Shown here piece after piece: positions 28,452 through 37,588 of a stretch of 64,000 bases of DNA. The stretch is taken from NCBI GenBank assembly GCA_022560615.1, contig JADFSR010000015.1:28826-92825 (forward strand). The letters run 5' to 3'. Made by a program: the position numbers and the translations under genes. The notes below the pieces were generated by a model. That model did no database searches. It was not told the DNA's origin and was given only the letters and a program-made list of their open reading frames with translations. This DNA comes from Gemmatimonadota bacterium (GTDB lineage Bacteria; Gemmatimonadota; Gemmatimonadetes; Longimicrobiales; Gaopeijiaceae). Position 1 is the stretch's first letter, and every line of letters begins with the position of its first letter.

Positions 28452-29229
28452 GTGCCGAAGCGCGACCTGCTTGCGGTCGTGGCCGCGCTCGGCGGCACGA
28501 CCGCGCTCGCCTGGATTTATCTGGTACGTGCTTCCGGCGGCATGCCGGAGTTGTCGGTGTCGATGGAAATGGTGCGCATTCGGGCTTTGGACGCTGGCGA
28601 CTTCGTTCTGATTTTCCTGATGTGGGCGATCATGATGGTCGGCATGATGGTGCCTAGTCCTAGTGCAGCGCCCACGACCATGGTCTACGCCGCGGTGGCC
28701 CGTAAGGCGGGTCGGCAAGGGTCCGTTGTTGCACCTACCGTCGTTTTCGTCTCTGGCTACGTCGCGCTATGGACTCTGTTCAGCGTATTCGCGACCGTGG
28801 CGCAATGGGCGCTCGATCAAGCGGCCCTTCTGTCACCCATGATGGTTACGACGAGCCCGTTGCTCGGAGCCGGCCTCTTGGTGGCCGCGGGCGTGTATCA
28901 GGTCACGCCCATCAAGCTCGCCTGCCTCGAGCATTAGCCAGTCCCCGGCGTACTTCCTCTCAGAGCACTGGCGTCCCGGCACAATGGGGGCGTTCCGAAT
29001 GGGGCTGCATCATGGCTCGTTCTGCGTGGGATGCTGCTGAGTACTGATGGGGCTCCTCTTCCTGGGGGGCGTGATGAACCTGCTTTGGATCGCCGCGATC
29101 GCGATCTTCGTATTCACCGAGAAAGTGATACCGATGCGTCACGCGCGCGCAGCGAGCCGCCTTACAGGTACGGCGATGATTCTAGCCGGCGTGGTGCTTC
29201 TGGTTCGTTGGACGGTCGCAGCAGGGTAG
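28452..29229 (+). pseudogene. DUF2182 membrane protein gene with frameshift and nonsense codon
   Basis: GTG start at 28452 after GGAGG. The first ~160 residues form the DUF2182 membrane protein ('MWAIMMVGMMVPSPSAAPTT', 'LLGAGLLVAAGVYQVTPIKL'). An extra A at about 28936 turns the conserved 'CLEHCQSP' into 'CLEH-stop'. Removing it restores 'AYFLSEHWRPGTMGAFRMGL', then a TGA at 29038-29040 replaces the expected Trp of 'GCCW'. The frame then continues to 29229 ('GLLFLGGVMNLLWIAAIAIF'). DUF1326 and DUF2182 genes commonly adjoin; here both are dead. Confidence 0.82.
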
Positions 29230-29245
29230 CTCGACTCGGTCCGCT

Positions 29246-29752
29246 CTACAGGATGCCGAAAATGTCGTAGGCAACCTTGCCAGGCACCTGCTTGTTCTTG
29301 CCTATGCAAACGACATGGTTGAGCCAGTCGTATTTTTCCGACGCGGTCTGGAAGATGGGTCGTACTCTCCAATACAGTCCGTTGTCTCCTCGCCGAACAA
29401 CTCCGGTGTACGACATGTAGATGAGCGCACCGTCATCGGTTTCCAGAGTGATGCGCACGTCGAGACTGCTATGACCCGATACCTGCGTAATCCAGTCGGC
29501 GCCTCCGGGATGTACGGTTCCCTTGATTCGTGGTCCGCTGAAGGTTCCACCGGTAACGGGCGCAATGCGGGTATGGCCGGCATCGAGTTGGGCGTCAACG
29601 TCGAGCACCAACTCGAAGAGAAACTCCGACTCGAGTTCGCTGGCAGGTGCCTGCGCAGATGCCATTTCACTAGCTCCTATCGCCGCTGCCAGAGCAATCG
29701 CGCCTATCTTGGCGAATTCCCGTCGGGATGGAGTTCTCCAGAAATCACTCAT
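29246..29752 (-). CDS. Tat-exported DUF3237 protein
   Basis: 168 residues from an ATG at 29752 with AGGAG 7 bases upstream. It begins with a textbook twin-arginine signal ('SRREFAKIGAIALAAAIGAS', cleavage near 'ASAQ'). The remainder is a DUF3237 beta-barrel ('FSGPRIKGTVHPGGADW', 'YWRVRPIFQTASEKYDWLN'). Function unknown. Its ribosome site overlaps the stop codon of the 43-aa gene upstream, so the three genes 30433 to 29246 form one operon. Confidence 0.85.
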   Translation of the reverse strand: MSDFWRTPSRREFAKIGAIALAAAIGASEMASAQAPASELESEFLFELVLDVDAQLDAGHTRIAPVTGGTFSGPRIKGTVHPGGADWITQVSGHSSLDVRITLETDDGALIYMSYTGVVRRGDNGLYWRVRPIFQTASEKYDWLNHVVCIGKNKQVPGKVAYDIFGIL

Positions 29753-29762
29753 TGTCGAGCTC

Positions 29763-29894
29763 CTAGGAGGAGGCCGCGCTAGCGATCCAGCCCAACACCT
29801 TTCCGGAGAGGTACTCCGAAAGGCCGGGTATGAACAGCACACAGAGTACGGTGCAGAGCGCTACACCACCGAAAATCAAGAGTAGCCGTTTCAC
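29763..29894 (-). CDS. 43-aa small membrane protein in translationally coupled operon
   Basis: GTG start at 29894 overlaps the TGA of the preceding gene (GTGA), with GGAG 7 bases upstream of the GTG. The stop TAG at 29763-29765 lies inside the ribosome site of the DUF3237 gene. The peptide starts VKRLLLIFGGVALCTVLCVL and continues with one further amphipathic stretch: one clear transmembrane helix near residues 4-22 and a short C-terminal tail. No family recognised. Position, coupling and ribosome site all support a real gene. Confidence 0.7.
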   Translation of the reverse strand: MKRLLLIFGGVALCTVLCVLFIPGLSEYLSGKVLGWIASAASS

Positions 29895-30433
29895 CTGGCG
29901 GCTCCGGTCATGCCTGAGCTACGAGGGGCCAGCTCGAAGAGCCAGGTCGACCCGGACTCTATCGCAGCGCGCGTTGCTGAAAATCGATACTTGCGGCCGA
30001 GCTCTGCCATCACGCCGTCCACGACCGCACCAGTCTTGATGCGCACGAGGGTGCGTTCATACCTCTTACCGTCGATGCGAACGATCGCCCGGCCATCTCG
30101 TTCCGCTTCGATCGGCCATTTTTTCCACATGCGTCCGATACGGTTGCCCATGTACCCGGACACGACGTAGGCCTTGCTTTCGTAGTCGGCGATCCAAATC
30201 AATCGGGACCGGGGAGGGTCGAGCAGCTGTAGCTCGATGGTTGCGATATCGTGTACGAAACTCCAATCGGGTTCCGGACCTGTTACTAACTCACCGGCAA
30301 CGAGTGGACCACCCGCGAACACACCGGCTGGCCCGTCAGAACTACGCGCCGAGATCGCCAGAGTGGCGAGCGCGACAATGGGGATCAGGATCAGGACACC
30401 GAGTACCACCAGCAGTCTTCGGACGATCTTCAT
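29891..30433 (-). CDS. Membrane-anchored protein of unknown function
   Basis: 180 residues. One N-terminal transmembrane helix or signal anchor ('LLVVLGVLILIPIVALATLA') is followed by a soluble domain with 'DWSFVHDIATIELQLLDPPR', 'YVVSGYMGN' and 'AIVRIDGKRYERTLVRI'. The pattern resembles a proteobacterial family of ~180-residue hypothetical proteins with a nitroreductase- or pyridoxamine-oxidase-like split-barrel look, but I cannot name it. First gene of a three-gene operon with the 43-aa protein (GTGA overlap) and the DUF3237 protein. Confidence 0.75.
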   Translation of the reverse strand: MKIVRRLLVVLGVLILIPIVALATLAISARSSDGPAGVFAGGPLVAGELVTGPEPDWSFVHDIATIELQLLDPPRSRLIWIADYESKAYVVSGYMGNRIGRMWKKWPIEAERDGRAIVRIDGKRYERTLVRIKTGAVVDGVMAELGRKYRFSATRAAIESGSTWLFELAPRSSGMTGAAR

Positions 30434-30608
30434 AGTTCATACGCCCCCTGTGACCTCTTCCATGGCAAGGCCGATTCATGCGAGCGTACCCGCTGTTCTC
30501 GAGCATGTCAATTCAGCTCCGCGGGCGCCTTGCGCGTCTCCTCCACGGGTGCAGAATACCGATCCGCGTTCCTAGCACGCTCGAAAGCCACTTCTCGAGA
30601 GATACGCC

Positions 30609-33600
30609 ATGAAGTCCATCGGCCGCCTGAAGCACGCCGGCACGCTCGCACTGATTTCCGTCTCCGCCCTACAGGCGCAGACACCGGATCTGGCCACGAC
30701 GATCTCGCGCCTCGAGTACCGCGAGATCGGTCCGGCGCTGATGGGCGGGAGGATCGCCGACCTGGCCGTCGTCGAGTCTAGGCCCCAGACCTTCTACATC
30801 GGGGTCGCCACTGGCGGGGTCTGGAAGACCGAGAACCACGGTACGTCGTGGACCCCGCTCTTCGACGATCAAACGACGAGCTCGATCGGCGATGTCACGG
30901 TCCATCAGGCGAACCCGAACCTGATCTGGGTCGGCACGGGTGAGCCGCAGAATCGGCAGTCGTCTCCGTGGGGCGACGGCGTGTACAAGTCCACGGATGC
31001 CGGAAACACATGGACGCACATGGGCCTCGAGCGGACGAGGCACATTGGGCGCATCGTCATCCACCCGCGCGATCCGGACATCGTGTACGTCGCGGCGGTC
31101 GGTGATCTCTGGGGGCCGAATCCCGAGCGCGGGGTCTACAAGACGAGCGATGGTGGAGAGACGTGGGCCTTGGTCTTGCACGTCGACGAGCTCACCGGCG
31201 CGATCGATCTTGCGATGGACCCGGCGGATCCCAACACGCTGTTCGCGGCGATGTATCAGCGTCAGCGCACGGGGTGGGGTTTCAACGGGGGAGGCCCCGG
31301 CAGTGGGCTCTACCGCACGGTCGATGGCGGGGAGAGCTGGACCGAGCTGACCGACGGACTGCCGGAGGGCGACAAGGGTCGCATCGGCATCGACGTCTTC
31401 CGCCGGAACGGCAACGTGGTCTACGCGCTCGTCGAAGCGGACGCCCGGCGTCCCGGGCGTCGGGGCGGCGGGGGAGGAGGAGGGGCAGGTGGAGGCCGAG
31501 GCGGAGAAGGCAGCCGTGGCGGCATCTTCCGTTCCGTCGATCGAGGCACGACGTGGGAGAAGATGTCGGATACGAACCCGCGGCCGATGTACTACTCCCA
31601 GGTGCGCATCGACCCGAGCAACGCGGACCGTATCTACGTGCTCGGTGGCTCTCTCATGATATCGGACGACGGGGGCCGAACCTTCCGGAGTGACGGAGCC
31701 GAGCAGATCCACGTCGACCACCACGCGCTCTGGATCGACCCCAACGACCCCGACCACCTCATCATCGGCAGCGATGGCGGTGTGTCCGCGTCCTGGGACG
31801 GAGGCGCGTACTGGCGCATGTTCGACAACATCGCGCTCGGCCAGTTCTACACGGTCAGCTTCGATATGCGCGATCCGTACTACGTGTGCGGCGGCCTTCA
31901 GGACAACAACCCGTGGTGCGGCCCCTCGAACACGCGGGAATTCCACGGCATCCGCCATCAGGACTGGTACGAGACCGCCTATGGCGACGGTTTCTGGACG
32001 GTCGTGGACCCGACGGACTCCACCATCGTCTTCTCCGAGAGCCAGGGCGGAAACATGAACCGGTACGACCTGGTCACCGGCGAAAAGACGCCGATGCGAC
32101 CGATTGTCGGGCCCCGCGAATACGGAGACACCACCAAGGCCTACCGATTCAACTGGAACGCCCCGCTTCTCATCTCGCGACACGACCCAGCGACGATCTA
32201 CCTCGCTTCGAACTACCTCATGCGATCCCGCGATCGCGGAATGAGCTGGCAAGAGGTCGGAGGCGTCGACCTCACAAAACAGATCGACCGCGACGAGCTC
32301 GCGATCATGGGCGTGCCGGGCGATCAGCCGATGATGTCCATGCACGACGGCACGTCCACGTACGGCAACATCACCACGGTGGCAGAGTCGCGCTTCACGC
32401 CGGACGTGATCTATGTCGGGACCGACGACGGAAACGTGCAGGTCACAATGGACGGCGGTGACAGTTGGGAAAACGTCGTCGACAAGATTCCCGGGCTTCC
32501 CGAGCGGACGTACGTGAGTCGCTTGACCCCCTCAGCCCATGCCCCCGGTCGCGTGTACGCGACGTTCGACGGGCACCGCAACAGTGACTTCGCGGCGTAC
32601 GCGTACGTCAGTGAGGACTACGGCCAGCATTGGGAGTCGATCGCCGGAGACCTGCCCGGTGGCTGGTCTGTGAACGTCATTACCGAGCACCACCTTGCCG
32701 AGAATCTTCTCTTCATTGGCAACGAGATTGGCGTCCAGCTCTCGATCGATCGTGGTGCGAGCTGGACTCCGCTCAAGAACAACCTTCCCGTCGTGCCGGT
32801 CGACGACATCGCCATCCATCCGCGCGAGAACGATCTCATTGTCGGAACGCACGGACGAAGCGTGTGGATCATGGCGGACCTGACGCCGCTCGAGCACCTC
32901 TCGACGACGATGATGGCCGAGGCTGGGCGGATATTCCCCGTCCGCAAGACGGTCATGTGGGCGCAGCGAGGAGACTGGCCCTTCTACGGGGCGACGTATT
33001 CCGCGTCGAATCCGCCGCGCGCCACGCCGATCCGGTACTACCTGAGGGAGGCGGTCGAAGGTGAGCGCCCCACGGAGGGGAAGCACGACGATGCGGACGA
33101 GGAGCCACCGAACGAGGAGGGCTCGCCTGAAGCGTCTGACGGTACGCCCACGTTCGAGTTGACGATCACCGACGCGACCGGTGGCCACGTGCGCACGCTT
33201 GAAGCCCCTGCGGAAGCAGGGATCAACGAGGTTTTGTGGGATTGGCGACACGATCGTCCGTATGAGCCCGAGCCCGGTGCCGGCGGTGGTCGTGGGGGCG
33301 GCGGTGGCGGTGGCCGGGGAGGTGGCGGTGGCCGGGGAGGAGGGACGCCGCAAGGCCCAGTCGCACTTCCAGGCACGTACACGATCAGCATGGAGGTCGG
33401 CGGTGAGACCTTTACGTCCACCGTCGAAATCGAGGCCGATCCGAGACGCCCGATGTCGCGGGCCGATCGCATGGTTCGCCAGGACGCGTTGATGAGCCTG
33501 CGGGAGTTGGCGAAGCCGCTGTACGAGGCGACTCAGGCTGCCGAGCGGCTGGATGAGCAGCTCTCAGAGGTCGGGGATCTACTCGAGGACCACGAGGGAG

Positions 33601-33905
33601 CGTCCGAGTCCATCACGGATGAGCTTTCCGCGATTCAGGAGGAGCTGAGCGAGATCTCGTCGGAGTTGGCAGAGGTCCGCAGGAACGCCGGTATAGCCGG
33701 CGCGATACAGCAGTCATCCACGCTGCCTACAGAGGATCAACTCTGGCAGGTCGACGCGGCGTGGGATGCCGTCCCGGGGCTGATCGAGAGGCTCAATGCG
33801 CTGATTACTGACCGGGTCCCGGAGTTCAACGCCTCGCTCGACGCAGAAGGAATTCGGCCCAGCCCCGGTGCTGCGCTCGAGGTCCCGCGGAGACGCGGAG
33901 GGTAG
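30609..33905 (+). CDS. Secreted VPS10/sortilin-type Asp-box propeller protein (paralogue 2)
   Basis: 1098 residues with signal peptide 'MKSIGRLKHAGTLALISVSA' (cleavage near 'LQAQ'). Asp-box repeats include 'STDAGNTWTHM', 'TSDGGETWAL', 'TVDGGESWTEL', 'SVDRGTTWEKM', 'TMDGGDSWENV' and 'SEDYGQHWESI'. Two Gly/Arg-rich insertions interrupt it, near residue 290 and near residue 900. The C-terminus holds an Ig-like segment and a ~150-residue coiled coil ('LDEQLSEVGDLLEDHEG'...). Similar in plan to the protein at 5721 but ~100 residues longer. Substrate unknown; 'glycosyl hydrolase' annotations of this family are not supported by a visible catalytic pair. Confidence 0.85.
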   Translation: MKSIGRLKHAGTLALISVSALQAQTPDLATTISRLEYREIGPALMGGRIADLAVVESRPQTFYIGVATGGVWKTENHGTSWTPLFDDQTTSSIGDVTVHQANPNLIWVGTGEPQNRQSSPWGDGVYKSTDAGNTWTHMGLERTRHIGRIVIHPRDPDIVYVAAVGDLWGPNPERGVYKTSDGGETWALVLHVDELTGAIDLAMDPADPNTLFAAMYQRQRTGWGFNGGGPGSGLYRTVDGGESWTELTDGLPEGDKGRIGIDVFRRNGNVVYALVEADARRPGRRGGGGGGGAGGGRGGEGSRGGIFRSVDRGTTWEKMSDTNPRPMYYSQVRIDPSNADRIYVLGGSLMISDDGGRTFRSDGAEQIHVDHHALWIDPNDPDHLIIGSDGGVSASWDGGAYWRMFDNIALGQFYTVSFDMRDPYYVCGGLQDNNPWCGPSNTREFHGIRHQDWYETAYGDGFWTVVDPTDSTIVFSESQGGNMNRYDLVTGEKTPMRPIVGPREYGDTTKAYRFNWNAPLLISRHDPATIYLASNYLMRSRDRGMSWQEVGGVDLTKQIDRDELAIMGVPGDQPMMSMHDGTSTYGNITTVAESRFTPDVIYVGTDDGNVQVTMDGGDSWENVVDKIPGLPERTYVSRLTPSAHAPGRVYATFDGHRNSDFAAYAYVSEDYGQHWESIAGDLPGGWSVNVITEHHLAENLLFIGNEIGVQLSIDRGASWTPLKNNLPVVPVDDIAIHPRENDLIVGTHGRSVWIMADLTPLEHLSTTMMAEAGRIFPVRKTVMWAQRGDWPFYGATYSASNPPRATPIRYYLREAVEGERPTEGKHDDADEEPPNEEGSPEASDGTPTFELTITDATGGHVRTLEAPAEAGINEVLWDWRHDRPYEPEPGAGGGRGGGGGGGRGGGGGRGGGTPQGPVALPGTYTISMEVGGETFTSTVEIEADPRRPMSRADRMVRQDALMSLRELAKPLYEATQAAERLDEQLSEVGDLLEDHEGASESITDELSAIQEELSEISSELAEVRRNAGIAGAIQQSSTLPTEDQLWQVDAAWDAVPGLIERLNALITDRVPEFNASLDAEGIRPSPGAALEVPRRRGG

Positions 33906-33922
33906 GCGCATACGGAGGAGGC

Positions 33923-34945
33923 ATGACGGTGCCCAAGATCCTCGAGCTCGATGACATCAAGCGCCTGATCGATCCCCGCCAGCTCATCCGGGAGATCGAG
34001 ACCGGCTTCGTTCTCTATTCCGAAGGTCGGGTGGTCGTTCCGCCTGTTGGTTTCTTGCACTTCGACCAACCTCCCGGTGATGTGCATATCAAGTATGGAT
34101 TCGTGACCGGTGACGACTTCTACGTTCTGAAGATGGCATCCGGGTTCTATGACAATCCTGAGCGGGACCTGCCGGTCAGCGACGGGCTGCTCCTGGTCTT
34201 CAGTCAAAAGACCGGGCAACTCGAGCTGATTCTCCTGGACGAGTGTTGGCTCACCGATATGCGCACCGCGGCGGCTGGGGCGGTAGCAGCCAAGCATCTG
34301 GCTGCAAGCGACATCCACCACATCGGGATCGTCGGCACCGGCGTACAGGCGAGGATGCAACTCGAAATGCTGAGGGATGTGGTCGACTGTCAGAGCTGCT
34401 TCATCTGGGGCAGAGATGCTGATAAGGCGCGAAGTATGATCGAGGATCTCCGAGCGAGAGAAGTCATCCAGGCTTGGGGATTGGATCTCAAAGTCGCGAC
34501 GGACATCGATGAACTGGTTGGCCAGTGCAATCTCATCGTGACCACGACATCCGCCCGAGAGCCTTTGATTCGCGCCGATCAGATCCAGAAGGGAACGCAT
34601 ATCACCGCCATGGGATCCGATGATCACGGCAAACAGGAGTTGGAGGCCGGCGTCTTGGCGAAGGCCGATCGGGTCGTTGCGGACAGCGTTTCACAATGTG
34701 TCGATCACGGCGAATGCTTTCATGCGGTTCAAGAAGGTCAGCTCGACGAGGGTGCCATTCTCGAATTGGGCAACGTGATCAAGAACCCGGAAATCGGTCG
34801 AGCCAGCGAGGACCAGATCACCGTGGCGGACCTGACCGGAGTGGCGATCCAGGACATCCAGATCGCTAAAATGGTCGAGCATGCCGTGCGCTTGGCAGAT
34901 CAGGCCAACACCCCCACCCCCACCCCCGGCTCAGGTCCGACATAA
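33923..34945 (+). CDS. Ornithine cyclodeaminase / mu-crystallin family protein
   Basis: 340 residues, ATG closely after GGAGGAGG, 17 bases downstream of the propeller gene. The NAD(P)-binding Rossmann core is visible: 'DIHHIGIVGTGVQARMQLEM' (GxGxxA-type loop), then 'CNLIVTTTSAREPLI' and 'GTHITAMGSDDHGKQELE'. The N-terminal half contains 'YSEGRVVVPPVGFLHFDQPP' and 'DVHIKYGFVTGDDFYVLKMA' (substrate Lys region). The family includes ornithine and other amino-acid cyclodeaminases, ketimine reductases and alanine dehydrogenases. It ends in a Thr-Pro repeat ('TPTPTPGSG'). Exact substrate not assignable. Confidence 0.88.
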   Translation: MTVPKILELDDIKRLIDPRQLIREIETGFVLYSEGRVVVPPVGFLHFDQPPGDVHIKYGFVTGDDFYVLKMASGFYDNPERDLPVSDGLLLVFSQKTGQLELILLDECWLTDMRTAAAGAVAAKHLAASDIHHIGIVGTGVQARMQLEMLRDVVDCQSCFIWGRDADKARSMIEDLRAREVIQAWGLDLKVATDIDELVGQCNLIVTTTSAREPLIRADQIQKGTHITAMGSDDHGKQELEAGVLAKADRVVADSVSQCVDHGECFHAVQEGQLDEGAILELGNVIKNPEIGRASEDQITVADLTGVAIQDIQIAKMVEHAVRLADQANTPTPTPGSGPT

Positions 34946-35003
34946 CGGGCACTAGGCCGAATGAGTTTGCCGACCGAGGCCTGCTGTCGATGACGGTGAC
35001 CGC

Positions 35004-35165
35004 GGGTGGCAGGGCACCATCCACCTGCAGAGTCCACACATCCTCAAGTGTGCGCTCGCGGGCGAGCTGCGCGGCGGCGTACTGACGGTAGTGGAAAAAG
35101 CCCTGCTCGCCACGTACGCCAGCCAACTCGGTGTCGGCGACCGCAAGCCCCTTTAGCCCGGGAGG
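35004..35165 (-). pseudogene. Citrate synthase N-terminal fragment (inverted)
   Basis: On the minus strand ~54 codons match the start of citrate/2-methylcitrate synthases ('PGLKGLAVADTELAGVRGEQ', then 'GFFHYRQYAAAQLARERTLE', 'DVWTL'). The similarity ends near 'GALPP', and unrelated sequence runs on. The C-terminal half lies head-to-head on the plus strand from 35185. Confidence 0.75.
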
Positions 35166-35185
35166 TGCAAGCCCGGGAGGTGCAA
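35156..35185 (+). repeat. Perfect 15-bp tandem duplication at the citrate synthase breakpoint
   Basis: GCCCGGGAGGTGCAA occurs twice without a gap (35156-35170 and 35171-35185), exactly where the inverted N-terminal and forward C-terminal citrate synthase fragments meet. It also supplies a GGAGG four bases before the plus-strand ATG. Confidence 0.9.
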
Positions 35186-35706
35186 TGGCCACCTCGACGC
35201 TCGCCGGTCGACTCGCTGCGTCGACTCGGGCCGGGCCCCACGCGGTGCTGCTCGCTGCGCTGGGTGCGGTGGCCGGACCGCTGCACGGGGCTGCGAGCCG
35301 TCGCGTTCATCTGTTGCTCGTCAACACCGAGCGGCACGGTGCCGACGCGGCGCTTGCCGAGATCATGCGCCGCGACGGCAAGGTGCCCGGCGTCGGCCAC
35401 TTCATTCACAAGACGTGCGACCCACGTCACGACTTGCTGTTCGACGCCCTGGCGACGAGCGGCCTCGACGAACGACGGCTCGCTGTCATCGCCGACGTCG
35501 TTGCCCGAATCGCGGAGCGCATCCCTGTGGCGCCCAACATCGATCTCGCGCTCGGCGCCCTCACGTATGCTGCGGGCATGGATGCCGACGCTGGCGAACT
35601 GGTATTCGCCATAGCCCGCAGCGCCGGCTGGCTGGCCCACTCGCTCGAGGAATACGAAGAGGCCCCGCTTAGATTCCGTCCGGTCGGCCGCTACCGATCA
35701 GCCTGA
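35185..35706 (+). pseudogene. Citrate synthase C-terminal fragment
   Basis: 173 codons from an ATG with GGAGG four bases upstream. The sequence matches the C-terminal part of citrate synthases: 'GRLAASTRAGPHAVLLAALG', then 'AVAGPLHGAA' (conserved GPLHGG region), 'VPGVGHFIHKTCDPR', 'NIDLALGALTYAAGM', '[12 protein letters not shown]' and the terminal 'LRFRPVGRY'. The ~200 preceding residues are missing; about 54 of them lie inverted next door. A ribosome site makes expression possible, but the active site cannot be complete. Confidence 0.8.
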
Positions 35707-35755
35707 CCGGCGCTCAGGTCGAGCTCCTCATTGCCACAGAGTAAGGAACAGTGCG

Positions 35756-36229
35756 ATGACAGAAGGAAAGCCGCCGTTTCCGCCTTTCGATCGCGAGGCC
35801 GCCCTCAAGAAAGTCCGAGCTGCCGAGGACGCCTGGAATAGCCGCGACGCCGACCGTGTAGCGATGGCGTATTCCGAGCACAGCCATTGGCGGAACCGCG
35901 CGGAGATCTTTGAGGGGCGTGAGGCCGTCCGCGAGTTTCTCCGACGAAAGTGGGACAAAGAGCTGGACTATCGCCTCATCAAGGACTTGTGGGCATTCAC
36001 CGAGAACCGCATCGCCGTGCGCTTCCAGTACGAGTGGCATGACGATGCCGGGCAGTGGTACCGAGCCCATGGGAACGAGCTGTGGGAGTTCGATGACGAC
36101 GGGCTCATGCGTCGCCGCGAAGCGAGTATCAACGATCGACCCATCGCCGAAGCCGACCGGCGCTTTCATTGGTCCGCCCCGGGCCCGCGACCTGACGAGC
36201 ATCCCGGGCTCATCGACTCACCGGAATAG
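35756..36229 (+). CDS. DUF1348 (NTF2-like) family protein
   Basis: 157 residues, ATG after AAGGA. Recognised by '[20 protein letters not shown]', '[20 protein letters not shown]', '[19 protein letters not shown]' and '[20 protein letters not shown]', typical of the DUF1348 branch of SnoaL/NTF2-like proteins. Cytosolic; no signal peptide. Substrate unknown. Separate from the convergent M20 peptidase by 28 bases. Confidence 0.88.
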   Translation: MTEGKPPFPPFDREAALKKVRAAEDAWNSRDADRVAMAYSEHSHWRNRAEIFEGREAVREFLRRKWDKELDYRLIKDLWAFTENRIAVRFQYEWHDDAGQWYRAHGNELWEFDDDGLMRRREASINDRPIAEADRRFHWSAPGPRPDEHPGLIDSPE

Positions 36230-36257
36230 GGGCGCGTTCGCTCGCGGCCTCCGTCCC

Positions 36258-37565
36258 TCACTCCGCTCCCGGACGTCTCGCGAGCCGGTGCATCAAGACC
36301 GCGGCCCGCTTCGTCTGGATCGCGAGCGTCGGGAGGTCGATCCATTCGTCCACAGTGTGATCGTTGCCGCCCCCGGGCCCGAGGCCGTCGATCGCCATGT
36401 CGACGAATCCGGCGGTGAAGGAAACGTCCGCCGCGCCGGCGTTGCGTGGATCCACCGCCGTGACCTCGCCGTAGCCCAGGTCCTGGCTCACCTGACTGAA
36501 CATCGCGAGAAGACGTCGGTTGCCGTCGGTAGGCGCGAGCGGCGGATATCCCTCATCGAAGGTGATCGTCGCCGAGGTGCGCGGCAGGCTTTCCAGGACC
36601 ACGAAGCGCATGGTGGCCCGTGCCCTCTCGAGCTGCTCCAGCGTGATGGTACGTAGATCCCCGGTCACCACCGCACTCTGGGCCACGACGTTGCTCTTTC
36701 CGAACGCGGACCCGCCAGCGGTGAACGCGTCGTAGTCCACGTCGGTCCCTGCGAGCATGACACCGGGGTTGAAGGTCAGAAGGGGTTCACCCGCCAGGCG
36801 CTCGTAGAAGTCGCTCAGAATGCGCGAGGCCTCGTACACTGCGCCGGCGCCGACCTCCCGCTGGAACAGCTGCGAGGAGTGAGCGGGCGTGCCGGTGACG
36901 TCGAGCCGCCAGCCCGTCGATCCGCGGCGCGCCACCACGGCCGTCATCGGGTTGCTGTCCCCGTTCTCGAACGCGAGCACGATGTCGGCTTCCTCGGCTG
37001 CCTCGATGAGCGCGGCGCGTGCCAGGTCGAGAGGCCGGCCGCTCCGTTCCTCGTCGCCGGTCATGATGATGGTGAGGCTCATGTCGTCGAGCTCGCCCGT
37101 GGCGGCCAGGGCCTTCAGCGCATGGATGATGACCACATCACCACCCTTCATGTCCACGACTCCGGGCCCCTGCGCCCGGTCTTCGTCCCGCGCGAAGCTC
37201 TGGAACGGACTGCTCGGCTCGAACACGGTGTCGAGGTGACCGATGAGCAGCAGTCGAGGCCCACTCCCGTCGCGGCGGGCGATGAGGTGGCCCGCGCGAT
37301 CCCACGACGCCCCGTCGATCCACTCCGTCTCGAAGCCCAGAGCATCGAACTCCTGGCGGAAAAGCACCCCTACCTCGCGCACCCCGTCGAAATTCATGGA
37401 GCCGCTGTTGATGTTCACAGCCCGCTCGAGCAGGTCGATGGCTTCGGCGGCGCGCGCGTCGACTTCGTTCGCGATCCGCTGTTCGACGTCCGACAGCGCC
37501 TGGCCGCGCACGTGAAGGGGGGTCAGGGTGGCCGCGAGCAGCAGGGCGACGGTGATGCGCTTCAT
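36258..37565 (-). CDS. Secreted M20 family zinc peptidase (CPG2/ArgE-like)
   Basis: 435 residues with signal peptide 'MKRITVALLLAATLTPLHVR' (then GQ). Metal ligands of the M20 family are visible: His and Asp in 'LLIGHLDTVFEPSSPF', the bridging Asp in 'GPGVVDMKGGDVVIIHALKA', the catalytic Glu pair in 'MTGDEERSG', Glu/Asp in 'LAFENGDS' and the late His in 'GGGNDHTVDEWID'. A dimerisation-domain insertion ('TGTPAHSSQLF') contains the His from the second subunit. The family releases C-terminal residues or deacylates amino acids. Upstream of, and co-directional with, nothing; the DinB gene lies 23 bases farther upstream on the same strand and may be co-transcribed. Confidence 0.9.
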   Translation of the reverse strand: MKRITVALLLAATLTPLHVRGQALSDVEQRIANEVDARAAEAIDLLERAVNINSGSMNFDGVREVGVLFRQEFDALGFETEWIDGASWDRAGHLIARRDGSGPRLLLIGHLDTVFEPSSPFQSFARDEDRAQGPGVVDMKGGDVVIIHALKALAATGELDDMSLTIIMTGDEERSGRPLDLARAALIEAAEEADIVLAFENGDSNPMTAVVARRGSTGWRLDVTGTPAHSSQLFQREVGAGAVYEASRILSDFYERLAGEPLLTFNPGVMLAGTDVDYDAFTAGGSAFGKSNVVAQSAVVTGDLRTITLEQLERARATMRFVVLESLPRTSATITFDEGYPPLAPTDGNRRLLAMFSQVSQDLGYGEVTAVDPRNAGAADVSFTAGFVDMAIDGLGPGGGNDHTVDEWIDLPTLAIQTKRAAVLMHRLARRPGAE

Positions 37566-37588
37566 GGGGTCTCGTTTCCTGGGTGGCG

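Noticed and set aside
30669..32345. 558-codon minus-strand frame under the second VPS10-like gene
   Set aside because: Shadow frame of a strongly supported gene; composition Arg/Val/Asp-rich, no signal or motif.
35131..35706. Full-length start at 35131 for the citrate synthase fragment
   Set aside because: The extra 18 codons are the antisense of the inverted N-terminal fragment; the 35185 ATG has the ribosome site.
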